Source of the DNA: Chloroflexota bacterium
GTDB taxonomy: Bacteria > Chloroflexota > Anaerolineae > UBA1429
NCBI GenBank assembly: GCA_012841405.1
Contig: DUUT01000098.1
Location: 1-64,000 of the forward strand
DNA: 64,000 nucleotides
Direction: 5' to 3'
Made by a program: the position numbers and the translations under genes. This document shows positions 15,114 through 24,814 of this stretch, piece by piece. The notes under the pieces were generated by a model, which was given only the letters and a program-made list of their open reading frames with translations, had not been told where the DNA came from and ran no database searches. Within the stretch, counting starts at the first letter, position 1. Each line of letters starts with the position of its first letter.

Positions 15114-16255
15114 GCCTCCTCCCTTTCGTAGACGAGTTCTCCGCCTTGCACTGTCGCCTCGCAGACGAGTCGGCTGGGGCTCGTGAGCGTCTCCTTGCGG
15201 CTATCGACGAGGGTGAAAGCTCCCTCGCGCAGGCTGAGGACGGCGATATCGGCCGGGGCACCCACCGCCAACCGGCCCAGTGCCGTCTCCCCGAGGGCGT
15301 CGGCCGCGTTGCAGGTGACCCGCCGCACCACCTCTTCCAAGGGCATGCCCAGGGCCAGGAACTTGGTCATCGTGGTGGGCAGGTCCCACACGGGGCCGTT
15401 GATGTTGGCATAGTAGAGGTCCGTGCTGATGGTGTCGGGCAGGAAGCCCTCGTCCAGGGCGCGACGCGCCACGGCAAAGGAAAAGCTGCCGGCGCCGTGC
15501 CCCACATCGAACCGCACCCCCCGCTCCCGCGCCGCGCGCACCGCGGGCAGCACGTGGCCGTCGGCGCCGAGGATCTGCTGGCTGTGCGGGTTGAGGCAGT
15601 GCGTGACGATGTCGCCCGCCTGGAGCCGCGCCAGCACCTCGTCCAACGCCGGTGGCGCCGCCGACACGTGCACGGCGATGGGCACGCCGGTGGCGTCCGC
15701 CACGCGCCGCGCGGCGTCCAGCGCCGGCAGCGGCCACTCGCCGGTCATCGCCGAGGTGGCGAACACCTTGATCCCCTTGATCGCCGCGCGGTTCTCGGCG
15801 ATGGTGCGGGCGGTGTCCTCCTCGTCGATGTAGCGCCCATAGCGCTCCACGTAGTAGGGGCGGTGGATGGCGATGGTGCCCAGCGAGGCGATGTTGATGA
15901 AGGCGTACAGCCGCGGCGTGGCGCTCGGCAGTACCCGCTCGCGGTACCAGGAAAAGGTAAAGGCGCCGGTGCTACCCATGTCCACCGCTGCGGTCACCCC
16001 CGCGGGCGGGCAGACGTCGTTCGCCTTCACCACCTCGGTGTGCAGCTCGAACCCCAGGTGGGTGTGCAGGTCGATGAGCCCCGGCGTCACGAAGCAGCCG
16101 GTGGCCTCGAGGGCCCGGGCCGCCTCAGCGGCGGGCAGCTCGGGCGCGATGGCGGCGATGCGCCCGTCACGCACGGCGATATCAGCGCGGCCACGGAAGG
16201 AGCGGGCGGGGTCGATCACCTCGCCCCCGCGAATCACGAGGTCGTAGCGTGCCAA
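15110..16255 (-). CDS. Amidohydrolase/deacetylase-family metal-dependent hydrolase
   Basis: 381 residues with the TIM-barrel amidohydrolase pattern: GLIDLHTHLG (HxH at ~65), KGIKVFATS with the metal-bridging Lys, IAVHVSAAPP, DIVTHCLN and late Asp in TISTDLYY. Dihydroorotase-type layout, matching the EF_0837/AHA_3915-like family often found beside SelA-like PLP enzymes. It would deacylate or open a cyclic amide in the cytoplasm. It is second in a minus-strand operon after the PLP enzyme, and its stop overlaps the next gene by 4 bases. Confidence 0.82.
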   Translation of the reverse strand: MARYDLVIRGGEVIDPARSFRGRADIAVRDGRIAAIAPELPAAEAARALEATGCFVTPGLIDLHTHLGFELHTEVVKANDVCPPAGVTAAVDMGSTGAFTFSWYRERVLPSATPRLYAFINIASLGTIAIHRPYYVERYGRYIDEEDTARTIAENRAAIKGIKVFATSAMTGEWPLPALDAARRVADATGVPIAVHVSAAPPALDEVLARLQAGDIVTHCLNPHSQQILGADGHVLPAVRAARERGVRFDVGHGAGSFSFAVARRALDEGFLPDTISTDLYYANINGPVWDLPTTMTKFLALGMPLEEVVRRVTCNAADALGETALGRLAVGAPADIAVLSLREGAFTLVDSRKETLTSPSRLVCEATVQGGELVYEREEA

Positions 16256-16285
16256 GGGATACCTCCCTGATCTCTCGATGGGGCG

Positions 16286-16311
16286 TGACGGGAGCCGGAG
16301 CCCCCGTCACC
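16286..16311 (-). promoter_or_regulatory. Intercistronic stem-loop in the catabolic operon
   Basis: GTGACGGG and CCCGTCAC form an 8-bp stem around a 10-base loop between the PLP enzyme and the amidohydrolase genes. No T run, so more likely a processing or stability element than a terminator. Confidence 0.5.
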
Positions 16312-16329
16312 CGCGAACGCTCTCAAGGG

Positions 16330-17787
16330 TTAGCGCACCCGCTGGGCGCTCCACTCCGCCTGGCCGTACTCGCCGAGGGTCACCGTGCCGCTCATGGCGT
16401 CCCCGTCGACGGCGCCCGTGTACACGTACTCGATGCGGCACGACTGGTACCCGAGCCGCATGCGGAAGGTGACCTCGCTCCCGGCGACGGCGCCACTCAC
16501 CGGCACCGCCTCAAAGCACGAGCGACAGGTACCCGTCAGGGCAGCGCCACTCTGCTCCAGCGCCAGCCCGTGGCGGCTCTCACCGAGTACATAGCGCGTA
16601 TGCAGCTCCCACGCACCAGTGAGATCACACGCGGGCTCGGGCGCTCCCGCCGGCGGGAGGCCCAGCCGGGCCGTCAGCAGCTCGCGCAGACGCCGGGCAA
16701 TGATATCGGCGTCGCCCTCCTCCATCATGTAGGGGTTCACCACCAGCCCGTCGGTAGCGAGGTGCAGGCTGATGCGCGGCTCCCCTTCCCAGAGGGCGGC
16801 GTGCACCTGTGCGGGGGTACACGCGAGGGCTGCCGGATCCCAGGTGATGACCAGGTTGGGGGCAACGTTGGAGAGGCCCGGCTGGCGGATGGAGGTGGTC
16901 ACCGAGTCCAGATCACGCACGGCGGCGGCGATGCAGTCCAGATATCCCTCCCACATGCGCCACTCGGCCGCATGGTCGCGGCCTGCCACCCACGCCTCCA
17001 CGGCGGCCAACAGCCCCATGACCTCTTCCTTGCCAACCTTCATGGGGCGCCCGACAGAGTGGTAGGGGGCGCCGTTCAAAAAGGCCGCCCACAGGAGGTC
17101 TTTCCGCCCCAGCACCAGGCCCGAGGCCTGCGGCCCGCGCAGACACTTGCCGCCACTGTAGGCGACGGCGTCAGCACCCATGGCCAGGTAGCGATCCGGC
17201 ACGTCGGGGCGCTCGGCGGCGGCGTCCACCAGGACGGGGATACCGTGCTCCCGCGCCACGGCGATCATCGCCTGCACGGGGATGTGGTCGCGCTCCCCAT
17301 GGTCCCCCACGACGGCCACCATGGCGGTGCGCTCCCCGATGGCGGCGCGCAGGTCCGCCAGCGTCTCCACCTCGATCATGCGGGCACCGACACCGCGGAT
17401 GGCGCGGTCATAGATGTTGCGGTGCGCGCGCTGCATGATCACCTCATTGCGCATGCCGGTGGTGTCGGGGAGGCGCGCCATCTTTTCCGGGTCCGCGCCG
17501 GCCATGCAGGCGGCGGTGACCTCGGCCAGGGCGGCGGCGCAGCCGCTCGACACATAGCCCCATGGCGCCTGGGTCAACTCGGCCAAACGCCTCCCCACGC
17601 ATTCCATGAGCTCGCCCATTTCGACATAGTGGTTGGTGGCCTCGGCCATCGCCTCGACCACCTGCGGTAGGGCACGGGATCCGCTGATGATGGTAAAGGT
17701 GCCCCGCCCGTTGATGAGCGTCCGTACCCCCAATGACGCAAAGGTCGGCGCTGGGGTACTCGCCGTCGTGCTGGTACTCGGTGCCAT
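16330..17787 (-). CDS. SelA/DgaE-like PLP-dependent enzyme with extra C-terminal beta domain
   Basis: 485 residues from ATG 17787, preceded by GAGGAGG. Residues 1-375 are fold-type I PLP, SelA/D-glucosaminate-6-phosphate ammonia-lyase subgroup: INGRGTFTIISGS near residue 25, VSSGCAAAL at ~80, cofactor Asp at 188 (VLVDAA) and Schiff-base Lys at 214 (YSGGKCLRG). It is not a normal SelA: the operon is catabolic and there is a C-terminal extension (~390-485, TGAW to SGTVTLGE) resembling a lipocalin-like or small beta-sandwich domain. Likely reaction: beta-elimination of ammonia or water from an amino acid or amino sugar acid. First gene of the operon down to 12975. Confidence 0.78.
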   Translation of the reverse strand: MAPSTSTTASTPAPTFASLGVRTLINGRGTFTIISGSRALPQVVEAMAEATNHYVEMGELMECVGRRLAELTQAPWGYVSSGCAAALAEVTAACMAGADPEKMARLPDTTGMRNEVIMQRAHRNIYDRAIRGVGARMIEVETLADLRAAIGERTAMVAVVGDHGERDHIPVQAMIAVAREHGIPVLVDAAAERPDVPDRYLAMGADAVAYSGGKCLRGPQASGLVLGRKDLLWAAFLNGAPYHSVGRPMKVGKEEVMGLLAAVEAWVAGRDHAAEWRMWEGYLDCIAAAVRDLDSVTTSIRQPGLSNVAPNLVITWDPAALACTPAQVHAALWEGEPRISLHLATDGLVVNPYMMEEGDADIIARRLRELLTARLGLPPAGAPEPACDLTGAWELHTRYVLGESRHGLALEQSGAALTGTCRSCFEAVPVSGAVAGSEVTFRMRLGYQSCRIEYVYTGAVDGDAMSGTVTLGEYGQAEWSAQRVR

Positions 17788-17923
17788 GGAACCCTCCTCC
17801 AGTGCATCGTGCGTGTGTCCGCCGCGCGACGGCGGTCGGCCGTCACCGCCACTGTACCGCCAATGGGGGCAAGGATGCAAGCGCCCCCCAGAGGAAGACT
17901 AGACCCGAAGGAACACGGACCCC

Positions 17924-17952
17924 TTGCACTTTATCCGTAGCCACGCTACAAT
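17924..17952 (+). promoter_or_regulatory. Promoter of the FtsX-type permease gene
   Basis: TTGCAC, exactly 17 bases, then TACAAT. The predicted start near 17959 excludes an upstream TTG start codon inside the -35 and supports the ATG at 17990. Confidence 0.8.
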
Positions 17953-17989
17953 AGGAGCGCGCTACGAGACCAAAGCATCAACGACCTGG

Positions 17990-20812
17990 ATGCGTGAAGC
18001 AATGGGCTTGGCTTCGTTCGGGACATTGGCGCTCAAGCGCACCCGTAGTCGGTGGGGGCTGACCCTCCTCTCGCTGGTCGGCATCGTACTGATCGTCGGC
18101 CTGCTAGTCAGCATCCCCGTGTTCACCGACTCGGTCGGCTTTCATATCCTCCGGCAGGAACTCGCCAGCTATGCCTATGGGAACGCCAATCCCCTGCTGG
18201 CGATGCGCTACTACCGTGTGCCCAACGCGCCCGAGGCCATGTCCGTAGGGCGCGCCCTCGAGACCGCCGACTGGCTCGGCGCCGTCACCTCGCACGAGAT
18301 TGGCCTGCCCATCAAACAGCGCTACGTGCAGCTCGGCAGCCACGCGTTCACCCTGCGCGCCCTCCCCGAGGACACGCGCTACGCCCAGCGCGAGCTGCGC
18401 CAGGTGCGGGTGAACTGCATCATCGACTCGGAGGAGCACATCGAGGTCATCGAGGGGCGCCCCTTCGCGGAGGCTGATACCGCCGACGAGCTGCTGGTGT
18501 GGGCGCGCCCCGAGCTGTTGTCCGCCCTCGGCGCCCGGCCTGGCGAGGTGTTCGAGTTCCTCAACTATAACGCCGTCCCCGACGACAAGGTGATGCGCGT
18601 GCGCATCGCCGGCAGTTGGCAGGCTACGGACCCCTCTGGCCCCTTCTGGTACCGCGACCCTCACGACCTGCTGAAGGACGAGTTCCTCACCACCGAGGCG
18701 GCCTTTACCCGCTGGGTCGCGCCCTTTATGCCCCAGCAGACGGATTTCTCCTTCTGGTACTATGTGATGGATGACGGCCGCATGCGCTTTGATCGCGTGG
18801 ACCAGTACTCGGCCGGCGTGCAAGCCTCCCAGTTCCGCGCCGAGGGGATGATCCCCAGTCTGCGCGTCGACCGTACGCCGATCGAGCCGCTGCAGGATGT
18901 GCAGCGACGCACCGCGGTGCTCAGACGCCTGCTCTACGGGTTCAGCCTGCCGATCATGGGGCTGCTGCTCTTCTTTGTCGCCTCCATCGCCTCTATCGCG
19001 GTGCGCTACCAGCGCAACGAGCTGGCCATCCTCGTCAGCCGCGGCACGAGCCGCCTCCAGGTGTTGGCCATCGCGGCCATGGAGGGGTGCATCCACATCG
19101 CCTGTGCTGCGCCCATGGGCATGCTGCTGAGCCTGGCGATCGCCGAGGTGACGGCCCTGAACTCGAGCTTTTTGTCCTTCGACCGCCGTGAGCCGCTGGC
19201 CCTGGCCACCCAGGCCCTCGATTGGCGCCTCGTGGCCCTGGCCTCGACGATATCGCTGGGGGCACGGCTAATCCCCAGCCTGCGCGGCGCGGCCCGCACC
19301 ATCGTCACCTATGGGCGCGAGCGCGCCCGGGCCACGTGGGGCGATATCACGCTCCGCGCGCTGCTGAGCGCCATCCTCATCGCCACGACGGCCTATGCCT
19401 ACAACCAGCTGCGGGCCCGCGGCACCTTTGGCCTGGTGAGCTACCAGCCGGGTGAGGACAACCAGGTGAGCGACCCACTCCTCTTCCTGGCGCCGACGCT
19501 GTTCATCTTTACCGCGGCGTGGGTCAGCGCCCAGGTGTTCCCCTGGCTCATGCGGCTGCCCGACCTGCTCGCCACCTTGCTGCCGAGCACCTCCCTCTAC
19601 CTGGGCTTTCGCAATCTGGCGCGCGAGAGCCAGCCCTATCGCGCCCCCCTCTTCCTCCTGGCGATCTGCCTGTGCCTGGGAGCGTTTGAGGCCTCCATCG
19701 CCCGCAGCGCCGACGTCTGGCTGGAGGATCGCATCCAGTACGCCGTGGGGGCCGACTATGCCTTTACCCAGACCGTCTCCCTCGATGGTCCGGGCCCCTC
19801 CGGGGAGGGAAGCTGGCTGCTGCCCCCCGATTCGTACCGGCAGTTGACCGGCGTGCACGACGCCACGCGCGTCGGCCGCTACATCGCCACGCCGACCATC
19901 GGCAGGATGCCGAACCTGACGCTGTTCGGCGTCGACCGCCTCGACTTTGCCCGCGTGGCACACTTTCGCCCCGACTATGCCCCTGTCTCCCTGGGTGAGC
20001 TGATGAACCGCCTGGGGGCAACGGAGCATGGCCTCCTCGTCACCCGCGAGTTCCTGGCGCGCTCGGCGCTCGCCCCCGGCGATACCGTCACCCTCGACGT
20101 GCTCATCGAGACGGCCATTCAGCGCATTCCGTTCGAGATCGTGGGCACCCTGGAGTACTTTCCCACCGCGAACCCGGCCGAGGGCGGCTTTGCCGTAGCC
20201 AACCTGGACTACATCTTTGACCAGTGCGGGGGCGTGTTCCCCCACAGCATCTGGCTGCGCACCGACCCCGAGGTCGCCGCTACCGCCCTCTGGGATGAGC
20301 TGACTGCGCTCGGCGTCGTCGGCAAGGACAAGATGGATGCCCATGCCATGCTGGAGGAGGACCGCCAAAGCCTCGAGCGGGTGGGTATCTTTGGCAACCT
20401 CAGCGTGGGCTTTGTCACCGGCTCGATCCTCGCGTGCCTGGGCCTGTTCATCTATACCTTTGCCTCGCTGCGTGGGCGTGTGCGCCGCTTCACCATCCTC
20501 CGCGCCATGGGCCTTGGGCTGCACCAGGTGCTGGCGACGGTGAGCATCGAGTACCTGGTGGTCGTCCTCTATGGCGTGCTGGCGGGGACCGCGGCTGGCA
20601 TCGCCGCGTCTCGATTGTACGTGCCCTACTTCCAGTTCACCGACCATCCCGCCCAGCAGATCCCGCCCTTTACGCCACAGATCGCCTGGTCACAGATCCT
20701 GTGGATCGCGGCCGGTTACCTCCTCATCCTCGTACTCGCCGAGGCGGTGGTGTTGTGGCATGCCACACGGCGGGAGGTGTTTCGGGCACTGCGCATCGGA
20801 GACGAGGAATAG
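17990..20812 (+). CDS. FtsX-like ABC transporter permease (MacB/LolCE type), two-module
   Basis: 940 residues from ATG 17990. Layout: TM1 at ~20-45, a large extracytoplasmic MacB_PCD-like domain, three helices with the FtsX pattern at ~310-420 (RRLLYGFSLPIMGLLLFF, then QRNELAILVSRGTSRLQVL), a second N-helix and periplasmic domain (~450-790), and a final FtsX block (~800-935, RRFTILRAMGLGLHQVLAT). This double architecture is common in Gram-positive and Chloroflexota permeases that act on lipoproteins, lipids or peptides. No ATPase gene adjoins it in the window, so its partner is encoded elsewhere. Confidence 0.85.
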   Translation: MREAMGLASFGTLALKRTRSRWGLTLLSLVGIVLIVGLLVSIPVFTDSVGFHILRQELASYAYGNANPLLAMRYYRVPNAPEAMSVGRALETADWLGAVTSHEIGLPIKQRYVQLGSHAFTLRALPEDTRYAQRELRQVRVNCIIDSEEHIEVIEGRPFAEADTADELLVWARPELLSALGARPGEVFEFLNYNAVPDDKVMRVRIAGSWQATDPSGPFWYRDPHDLLKDEFLTTEAAFTRWVAPFMPQQTDFSFWYYVMDDGRMRFDRVDQYSAGVQASQFRAEGMIPSLRVDRTPIEPLQDVQRRTAVLRRLLYGFSLPIMGLLLFFVASIASIAVRYQRNELAILVSRGTSRLQVLAIAAMEGCIHIACAAPMGMLLSLAIAEVTALNSSFLSFDRREPLALATQALDWRLVALASTISLGARLIPSLRGAARTIVTYGRERARATWGDITLRALLSAILIATTAYAYNQLRARGTFGLVSYQPGEDNQVSDPLLFLAPTLFIFTAAWVSAQVFPWLMRLPDLLATLLPSTSLYLGFRNLARESQPYRAPLFLLAICLCLGAFEASIARSADVWLEDRIQYAVGADYAFTQTVSLDGPGPSGEGSWLLPPDSYRQLTGVHDATRVGRYIATPTIGRMPNLTLFGVDRLDFARVAHFRPDYAPVSLGELMNRLGATEHGLLVTREFLARSALAPGDTVTLDVLIETAIQRIPFEIVGTLEYFPTANPAEGGFAVANLDYIFDQCGGVFPHSIWLRTDPEVAATALWDELTALGVVGKDKMDAHAMLEEDRQSLERVGIFGNLSVGFVTGSILACLGLFIYTFASLRGRVRRFTILRAMGLGLHQVLATVSIEYLVVVLYGVLAGTAAGIAASRLYVPYFQFTDHPAQQIPPFTPQIAWSQILWIAAGYLLILVLAEAVVLWHATRREVFRALRIGDEE

Positions 20813-20849
20813 CTCGGAGCGGTATGGCCATGGCGGTGTGGCGACAAGA

Positions 20850-20876
20850 AGAGGCAGTGGAGCATCCCCTGCCTCT
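20850..20876. terminator. Stem-loop between convergent permease and oppF-like genes
   Basis: AGAGGCAG and CTGCCTCT pair across 11 bases in the 91-base gap between the two convergent stops. No T run on either side, so a weak or factor-dependent terminator. Confidence 0.5.
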
Positions 20877-20903
20877 CGTGCGTTCTGCCGAACCGTCGCG
20901 CTA

Positions 20904-21989
20904 TCAGCCGGGCAGGCCGACCTGCGGCACGCCCGGTGCGGGCGTCGCCCCCTGGGCCTGCTCGGCACGACGCCCGTTCTGCCCGAGCACCCTGCCGATC
21001 TCGGAGGGCTCGAGCACCGGCGAATCCTGGTAGAGGTAGCACGTCACCGCCCGGCTGGGCTCGGTCTGGAACAGGGGAGGCCGGCTCTGGCGGCAGATGT
21101 CCATCGCCCGAGCGCAGCGCGGCGCGAACTTGCAGCCCTGCGTCTCCAGGTGGAACACGTCGCCCTGGGTCAGCACGGCATCCTGCCCCCACCGGCGTTT
21201 GGGATCCGGCCAGGGGATCGAGGCCACCAGCAACTGGGTGTAGGGGTGCTTGGGCTCCTGGATGACGGCCTCTACAGAACCGGCCTCGGCCACGCCTCCC
21301 TGGTACAGCACGACGATCTCGTCGCTGATGTGATAGGCCGTGGCCAGGTCGTGGGTGATGTAGAGGATCGAGATACCTACATCATCGCGCAGCGAGCGCA
21401 GGCTCTTGAGCACCGTCGCCCGCAGCGAGGCATCGATCATGGACACGGGCTCGTCGGCGATGATGACCTTTGGATCCAGCAGCAGGGCGCGCGCCACGGT
21501 GATGCGCTGGCGCTGGCCGCCACTGAGCTGGTGGGGATAGCGCCCCAGGGTCTCATCGGGGCGCAGGCCGACGCTGGTGAGCGCCTGCTCGATGAGGTCG
21601 TGCTCCTGCTCCCTGGTGTTGGCCAGCCGAAACTTGCGGATCGGCACCGTCAAGACGTGATCCACCTTGTAGAAGGGGTTATAGACCTCGAAGGGGTCCT
21701 GAAAGATGGCCTGCACCTCGCGCCGAAACTCTTTCCAGACCGGTTTGGGCAGCTGCCACAGGTCCTGCCCCTTGTAGAGCACCTGCCCGCTGGAGGGCTC
21801 GATAAAGCCCAGCATGAGCATGCCCATGGTGGTCTTGCCACTGCCACTCTCCCCGGCGATAGCCAGGATCGTGGGGTGCTCGCCGCTCACCGAGATGTAG
21901 TTGTTCTCCAGGGCCACCGTAGCGCGCCGCTTAAAGAGGCCGCCACTGTAGACCTTGGTTGCATCGCGCAGTTCTAGGAGTGATGTCAT
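20904..21989 (-). CDS. Oligopeptide/dipeptide ABC transporter ATP-binding protein (OppF/DppF type)
   Basis: 361 residues from ATG 21989. Walker A GESGSGKTT, signature LSGGQRQRITVARALL, Walker B VIIADEP and H-loop ITHD are present. So is the C-terminal Opp-type Cys region (GCKFAPRCARAMDIC) that defines peptide-family ATPases. It energises uptake by the adjacent permease pair. It starts 2 bases after the preceding ATPase gene in the same operon. Confidence 0.92.
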   Translation of the reverse strand: MTSLLELRDATKVYSGGLFKRRATVALENNYISVSGEHPTILAIAGESGSGKTTMGMLMLGFIEPSSGQVLYKGQDLWQLPKPVWKEFRREVQAIFQDPFEVYNPFYKVDHVLTVPIRKFRLANTREQEHDLIEQALTSVGLRPDETLGRYPHQLSGGQRQRITVARALLLDPKVIIADEPVSMIDASLRATVLKSLRSLRDDVGISILYITHDLATAYHISDEIVVLYQGGVAEAGSVEAVIQEPKHPYTQLLVASIPWPDPKRRWGQDAVLTQGDVFHLETQGCKFAPRCARAMDICRQSRPPLFQTEPSRAVTCYLYQDSPVLEPSEIGRVLGQNGRRAEQAQGATPAPGVPQVGLPG

Positions 21990-21991
21990 CG

Positions 21992-22954
21992 CTACACCTC
22001 GTATTTGTGACAAGCCACCCAGCGACCGGGGCGGATCTCTTGCCAGGCGGGAACCTTCTGCTGGCAGATCTCTTGCGCCTCGGGACAGCGGGGGTGGAAG
22101 AGGCACCCGGGAGGCGGGGTCAGCAACGAAGGGGTGATCCCCGGAATGCCCCGAAAGACACCTCTTGCTCCCAGCACCGGCAGGGTGCTGATGAGCAGTT
22201 GGGTGTAGGGATGCAGCGGCTCCTCAAAGATGGCATCCACATCGGCGAGTTCGGCGAGGCGCCCGGAGTACATCACCGCGAGCCGCTCGACGGATTGGGC
22301 CATGAGCCCCATATCGTGCCCGATGAGGATCATCGAGATGCCCAGCTCCTGTTGCAGACGCTGGATCGTCTCCATCACCTGGCGCTGCACCACCACATCG
22401 AGGGCGCTCGTGGGTTCGTCGGCGATGATGACCTTGGGCCGCAACGAGATGGCGATCGCCACGCACACGCGCTGCTTCATGCCCCCACTCAGCTCGTGGG
22501 GGAACATGTCCGCCACCTCAGGGCGCAGATCCACCGCCTCGAGGACCTCCTCGACGCGGTCGTTCAGCTCGGCCTGCGTCATCCGGCCGTCGTGATCCCT
22601 GATCCCATCGATGATCTGCTTGCGAACACGCGCCACCGGGCTGAGCGAGTTCATGGCGCCCTGTGGGATGAGGCTGATCTCGTTCAGGCGCACGCGGCGC
22701 ATGTGTTCCTCCGAGATGGCCACCAGGTCCGTGCCATCCAGCTCGATCTGGCCCGTTTCGATGCGCCCAGGGGGCTTGATGAGCCGCATGAAGGCCATGG
22801 CCAGCGTGGATTTGCCGCAGCCGGATTCGCCCACGAGGCCCATCTTCATGCCACGCGGCACGTCCAGGGTCACCCCATCCACCGCTTTGACGGCGCCCGC
22901 CTCGGTATGGTAGTAGACCCGTACATCATTTACCTTGAGGATGGGGGCGCTCAT
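21992..22954 (-). CDS. Oligopeptide/dipeptide ABC transporter ATP-binding protein (OppD/DppD type)
   Basis: 320 residues from ATG 22954, overlapping the permease stop by 4 bases. Walker A GESGCGKST, signature LSGGMKQRV, Walker B VIIADEP and H-loop GHD are in order. The C-terminal oligopeptide domain is present (GCLFHPRCPEAQEIC). It pairs with the following OppF-type subunit. Confidence 0.92.
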   Translation of the reverse strand: MSAPILKVNDVRVYYHTEAGAVKAVDGVTLDVPRGMKMGLVGESGCGKSTLAMAFMRLIKPPGRIETGQIELDGTDLVAISEEHMRRVRLNEISLIPQGAMNSLSPVARVRKQIIDGIRDHDGRMTQAELNDRVEEVLEAVDLRPEVADMFPHELSGGMKQRVCVAIAISLRPKVIIADEPTSALDVVVQRQVMETIQRLQQELGISMILIGHDMGLMAQSVERLAVMYSGRLAELADVDAIFEEPLHPYTQLLISTLPVLGARGVFRGIPGITPSLLTPPPGCLFHPRCPEAQEICQQKVPAWQEIRPGRWVACHKYEV

Positions 22955-23808
22955 ACTCTCCTCCGCAGTCTGGGGTTCGCCAACTCGTCGAGGCCGGCCG
23001 ATAAGAGGAACAGCCCCACAAACAGAATGACGATGATGATGATGGGGTTCATGATCCACCACCACATGCCGCGCACAAACGCACCGTAGTACATCACCCA
23101 GTAGATCGTCATCCCCAACGTCGGTTCACGCATGGGCCCCAGGCCGAGGGCCTCCAGGCCGAGCGACGCAAAGATCGCGCCCGTCACCGAGCCGACCAGG
23201 CTGGCGCCCAGGAACGGCAACAGATTGGGCATCAGCTCTTTAAAGATGATCTCGAGATTGCTCGAGCCCGAGAGCTGCGCCACCCGCACGAACGCTCGCT
23301 GCTTCATCGTCAGCACTTGCGAGCGGATGACGCGCGCGGGCCACATCCATGACAGGATGGCCACCACGAGGGCCATGCCGTTCACATCGATGCCCCCCTG
23401 GAACGTCGAGGCGATGACCACGAGCACCAGCAAGCTGGGGATGGTCAGGAGGACATCCACGACCCAGCGCACAATCGTATCGAGGACGCCGCCATAGTAG
23501 GCGGCCATGAATCCCAAAATGGTGCCGAACCCGAGGCCCAGCGACCCGGCGATGACGCCGATCTTGGTCGTCAAGTACGTACCTGCCACCGCAACCGCCA
23601 GCAGATCACGCCCCTGGCTGTCGGTGCCAAAGGGATACTCCCACGATGGGGCCAGATTGGCGGGCGCCGACAGGGGATAGGCGTCGTTGAGGTCGACAAC
23701 GAGGCGTCCCACGAAGGCAAAGAGAAACAGGATGAGCAACAGGACGATGCCCACCACCAGGCGCAGATTGCGCCTCATATACCTGATTGCACCGGCGACC
23801 TGTGCCAT
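22951..23808 (-). CDS. Oligopeptide-type ABC transporter permease (OppC/DppC type)
   Basis: 285 residues with an N-terminal OppC_N helix (LVVGIVLLLILFLFAF), a short extracellular segment (SWEYPFGTDSQGRDLLA) typical of DppC/OppC, and the BPD_transp_1 core. The EAA-like loop is around VRVAQLSGSSNLEIIFKELM. It forms the membrane pore with the OppB-type subunit encoded 4 bases upstream. Confidence 0.92.
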   Translation of the reverse strand: MAQVAGAIRYMRRNLRLVVGIVLLLILFLFAFVGRLVVDLNDAYPLSAPANLAPSWEYPFGTDSQGRDLLAVAVAGTYLTTKIGVIAGSLGLGFGTILGFMAAYYGGVLDTIVRWVVDVLLTIPSLLVLVVIASTFQGGIDVNGMALVVAILSWMWPARVIRSQVLTMKQRAFVRVAQLSGSSNLEIIFKELMPNLLPFLGASLVGSVTGAIFASLGLEALGLGPMREPTLGMTIYWVMYYGAFVRGMWWWIMNPIIIIVILFVGLFLLSAGLDELANPRLRRRV

Positions 23809-23812
23809 CTCA

Positions 23813-24814
23813 CTATCCCTCGTAGGTGATGCGCGGGTCCATCAACGGGTAGGTGAGGTCGAGCAGCAGCGTGGCCACACCGATTCCGAGGATGACCAAA
23901 AACACGATGCCATAGATCACAAAGTAGTCGAACTGGCGAATGGCCGTGGCCAACAGCGTGCCGATGCCCGGGTAGCCAAAGACCATCTCGACCAGCGTCG
24001 AGCCCGAGACGAGGAACCCCAGGGAGAGGGCCAGGGACGTCACCTGGGGCAGCATGGCGTTGCGCAGCCCATAGCGGTAAAAGATGCGCCCCTCCTTCAG
24101 CCCCTTGGCCTCGGCCAGTGTCATATAGTCCTCGCCCTGGATAGTCACCATCATGCCGCGCATGCTCAGCGCGCGCCCGCCGATGCCCACAATGACGAGC
24201 GATAGGGCAGGCAGCAGCGAGTGTTTGATCACGTCGAGGTAGAAGGAGAGCTCGTGGGAGGGCACCGTGCCGATGGTATAGCCGCCCGAAAGCGGGAACA
24301 GCTTGGCACGAAACGCCAGCAGGTAGATCAGCACCAGGCTGAAAATATAGTGGGGCACAGCTGATACGGTCATCAGCGGCGCCACCAGGTACTCCAGCCA
24401 GCGAGGCGATCGCGGCCACGCGATGAGCGCCCCCAGGATGGTGCCGATGACAAAGGAGATGAGCGTCGTCGTCAGGAGCAGGCCGATGGACCAGGGAAGG
24501 GCATCGGCGATTTGGCTCATCACCGTCTTGGGAAAGTTGGCCAGAGAAACGCCCAGATCGAGGCGCGCCATGTCCTTGAGATAGCTCCAGTACTGCTCGT
24601 ACAGGGGCCGATCCAGGCCAAACTTTTCCTCATAGGCGGCGACCATCTCCTCGATGCCTGCCTCGATGTAGCCCCCCTGGGTGGACATCTGGATGAGTTT
24701 CTCGCGGATCGGGTTGCGCGGGGAGATGCGGGGCAGGAAAAAGGTCAGCGTCGCGGCTGCCCAGATGACGAGGAACAACATCAGTAATCGTCGGAGTAAG
24801 TACAGCACTCGCAC
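23813..24814 (-). CDS. Oligopeptide-type ABC transporter permease (OppB/DppB type)
   Basis: 333 residues. GTG at 24814 is chosen because GTGAGG lies 6 bases before it and the protein then begins VRVLYLLRRLLMLFLVIW, the standard DppB start. The usual RNPIREKL segment and the BPD_transp_1 core with an EAA-type loop (TLAEAKGLKEGRIFYRYGLR) are present. Second gene of the operon after the binding protein, separated from it by a stem-loop. Confidence 0.9.
   Translation of the reverse strand: MRVLYLLRRLLMLFLVIWAAATLTFFLPRISPRNPIREKLIQMSTQGGYIEAGIEEMVAAYEEKFGLDRPLYEQYWSYLKDMARLDLGVSLANFPKTVMSQIADALPWSIGLLLTTTLISFVIGTILGALIAWPRSPRWLEYLVAPLMTVSAVPHYIFSLVLIYLLAFRAKLFPLSGGYTIGTVPSHELSFYLDVIKHSLLPALSLVIVGIGGRALSMRGMMVTIQGEDYMTLAEAKGLKEGRIFYRYGLRNAMLPQVTSLALSLGFLVSGSTLVEMVFGYPGIGTLLATAIRQFDYFVIYGIVFLVILGIGVATLLLDLTYPLMDPRITYEG

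Noticed and set aside
16330-17787. The PLP enzyme as the true selenocysteine synthase SelA for the nearby selC
   Set aside because: It belongs to the SelA/DgaE group, but sits in a catabolic operon, carries an unrelated C-terminal domain, and no selB or selD adjoins.
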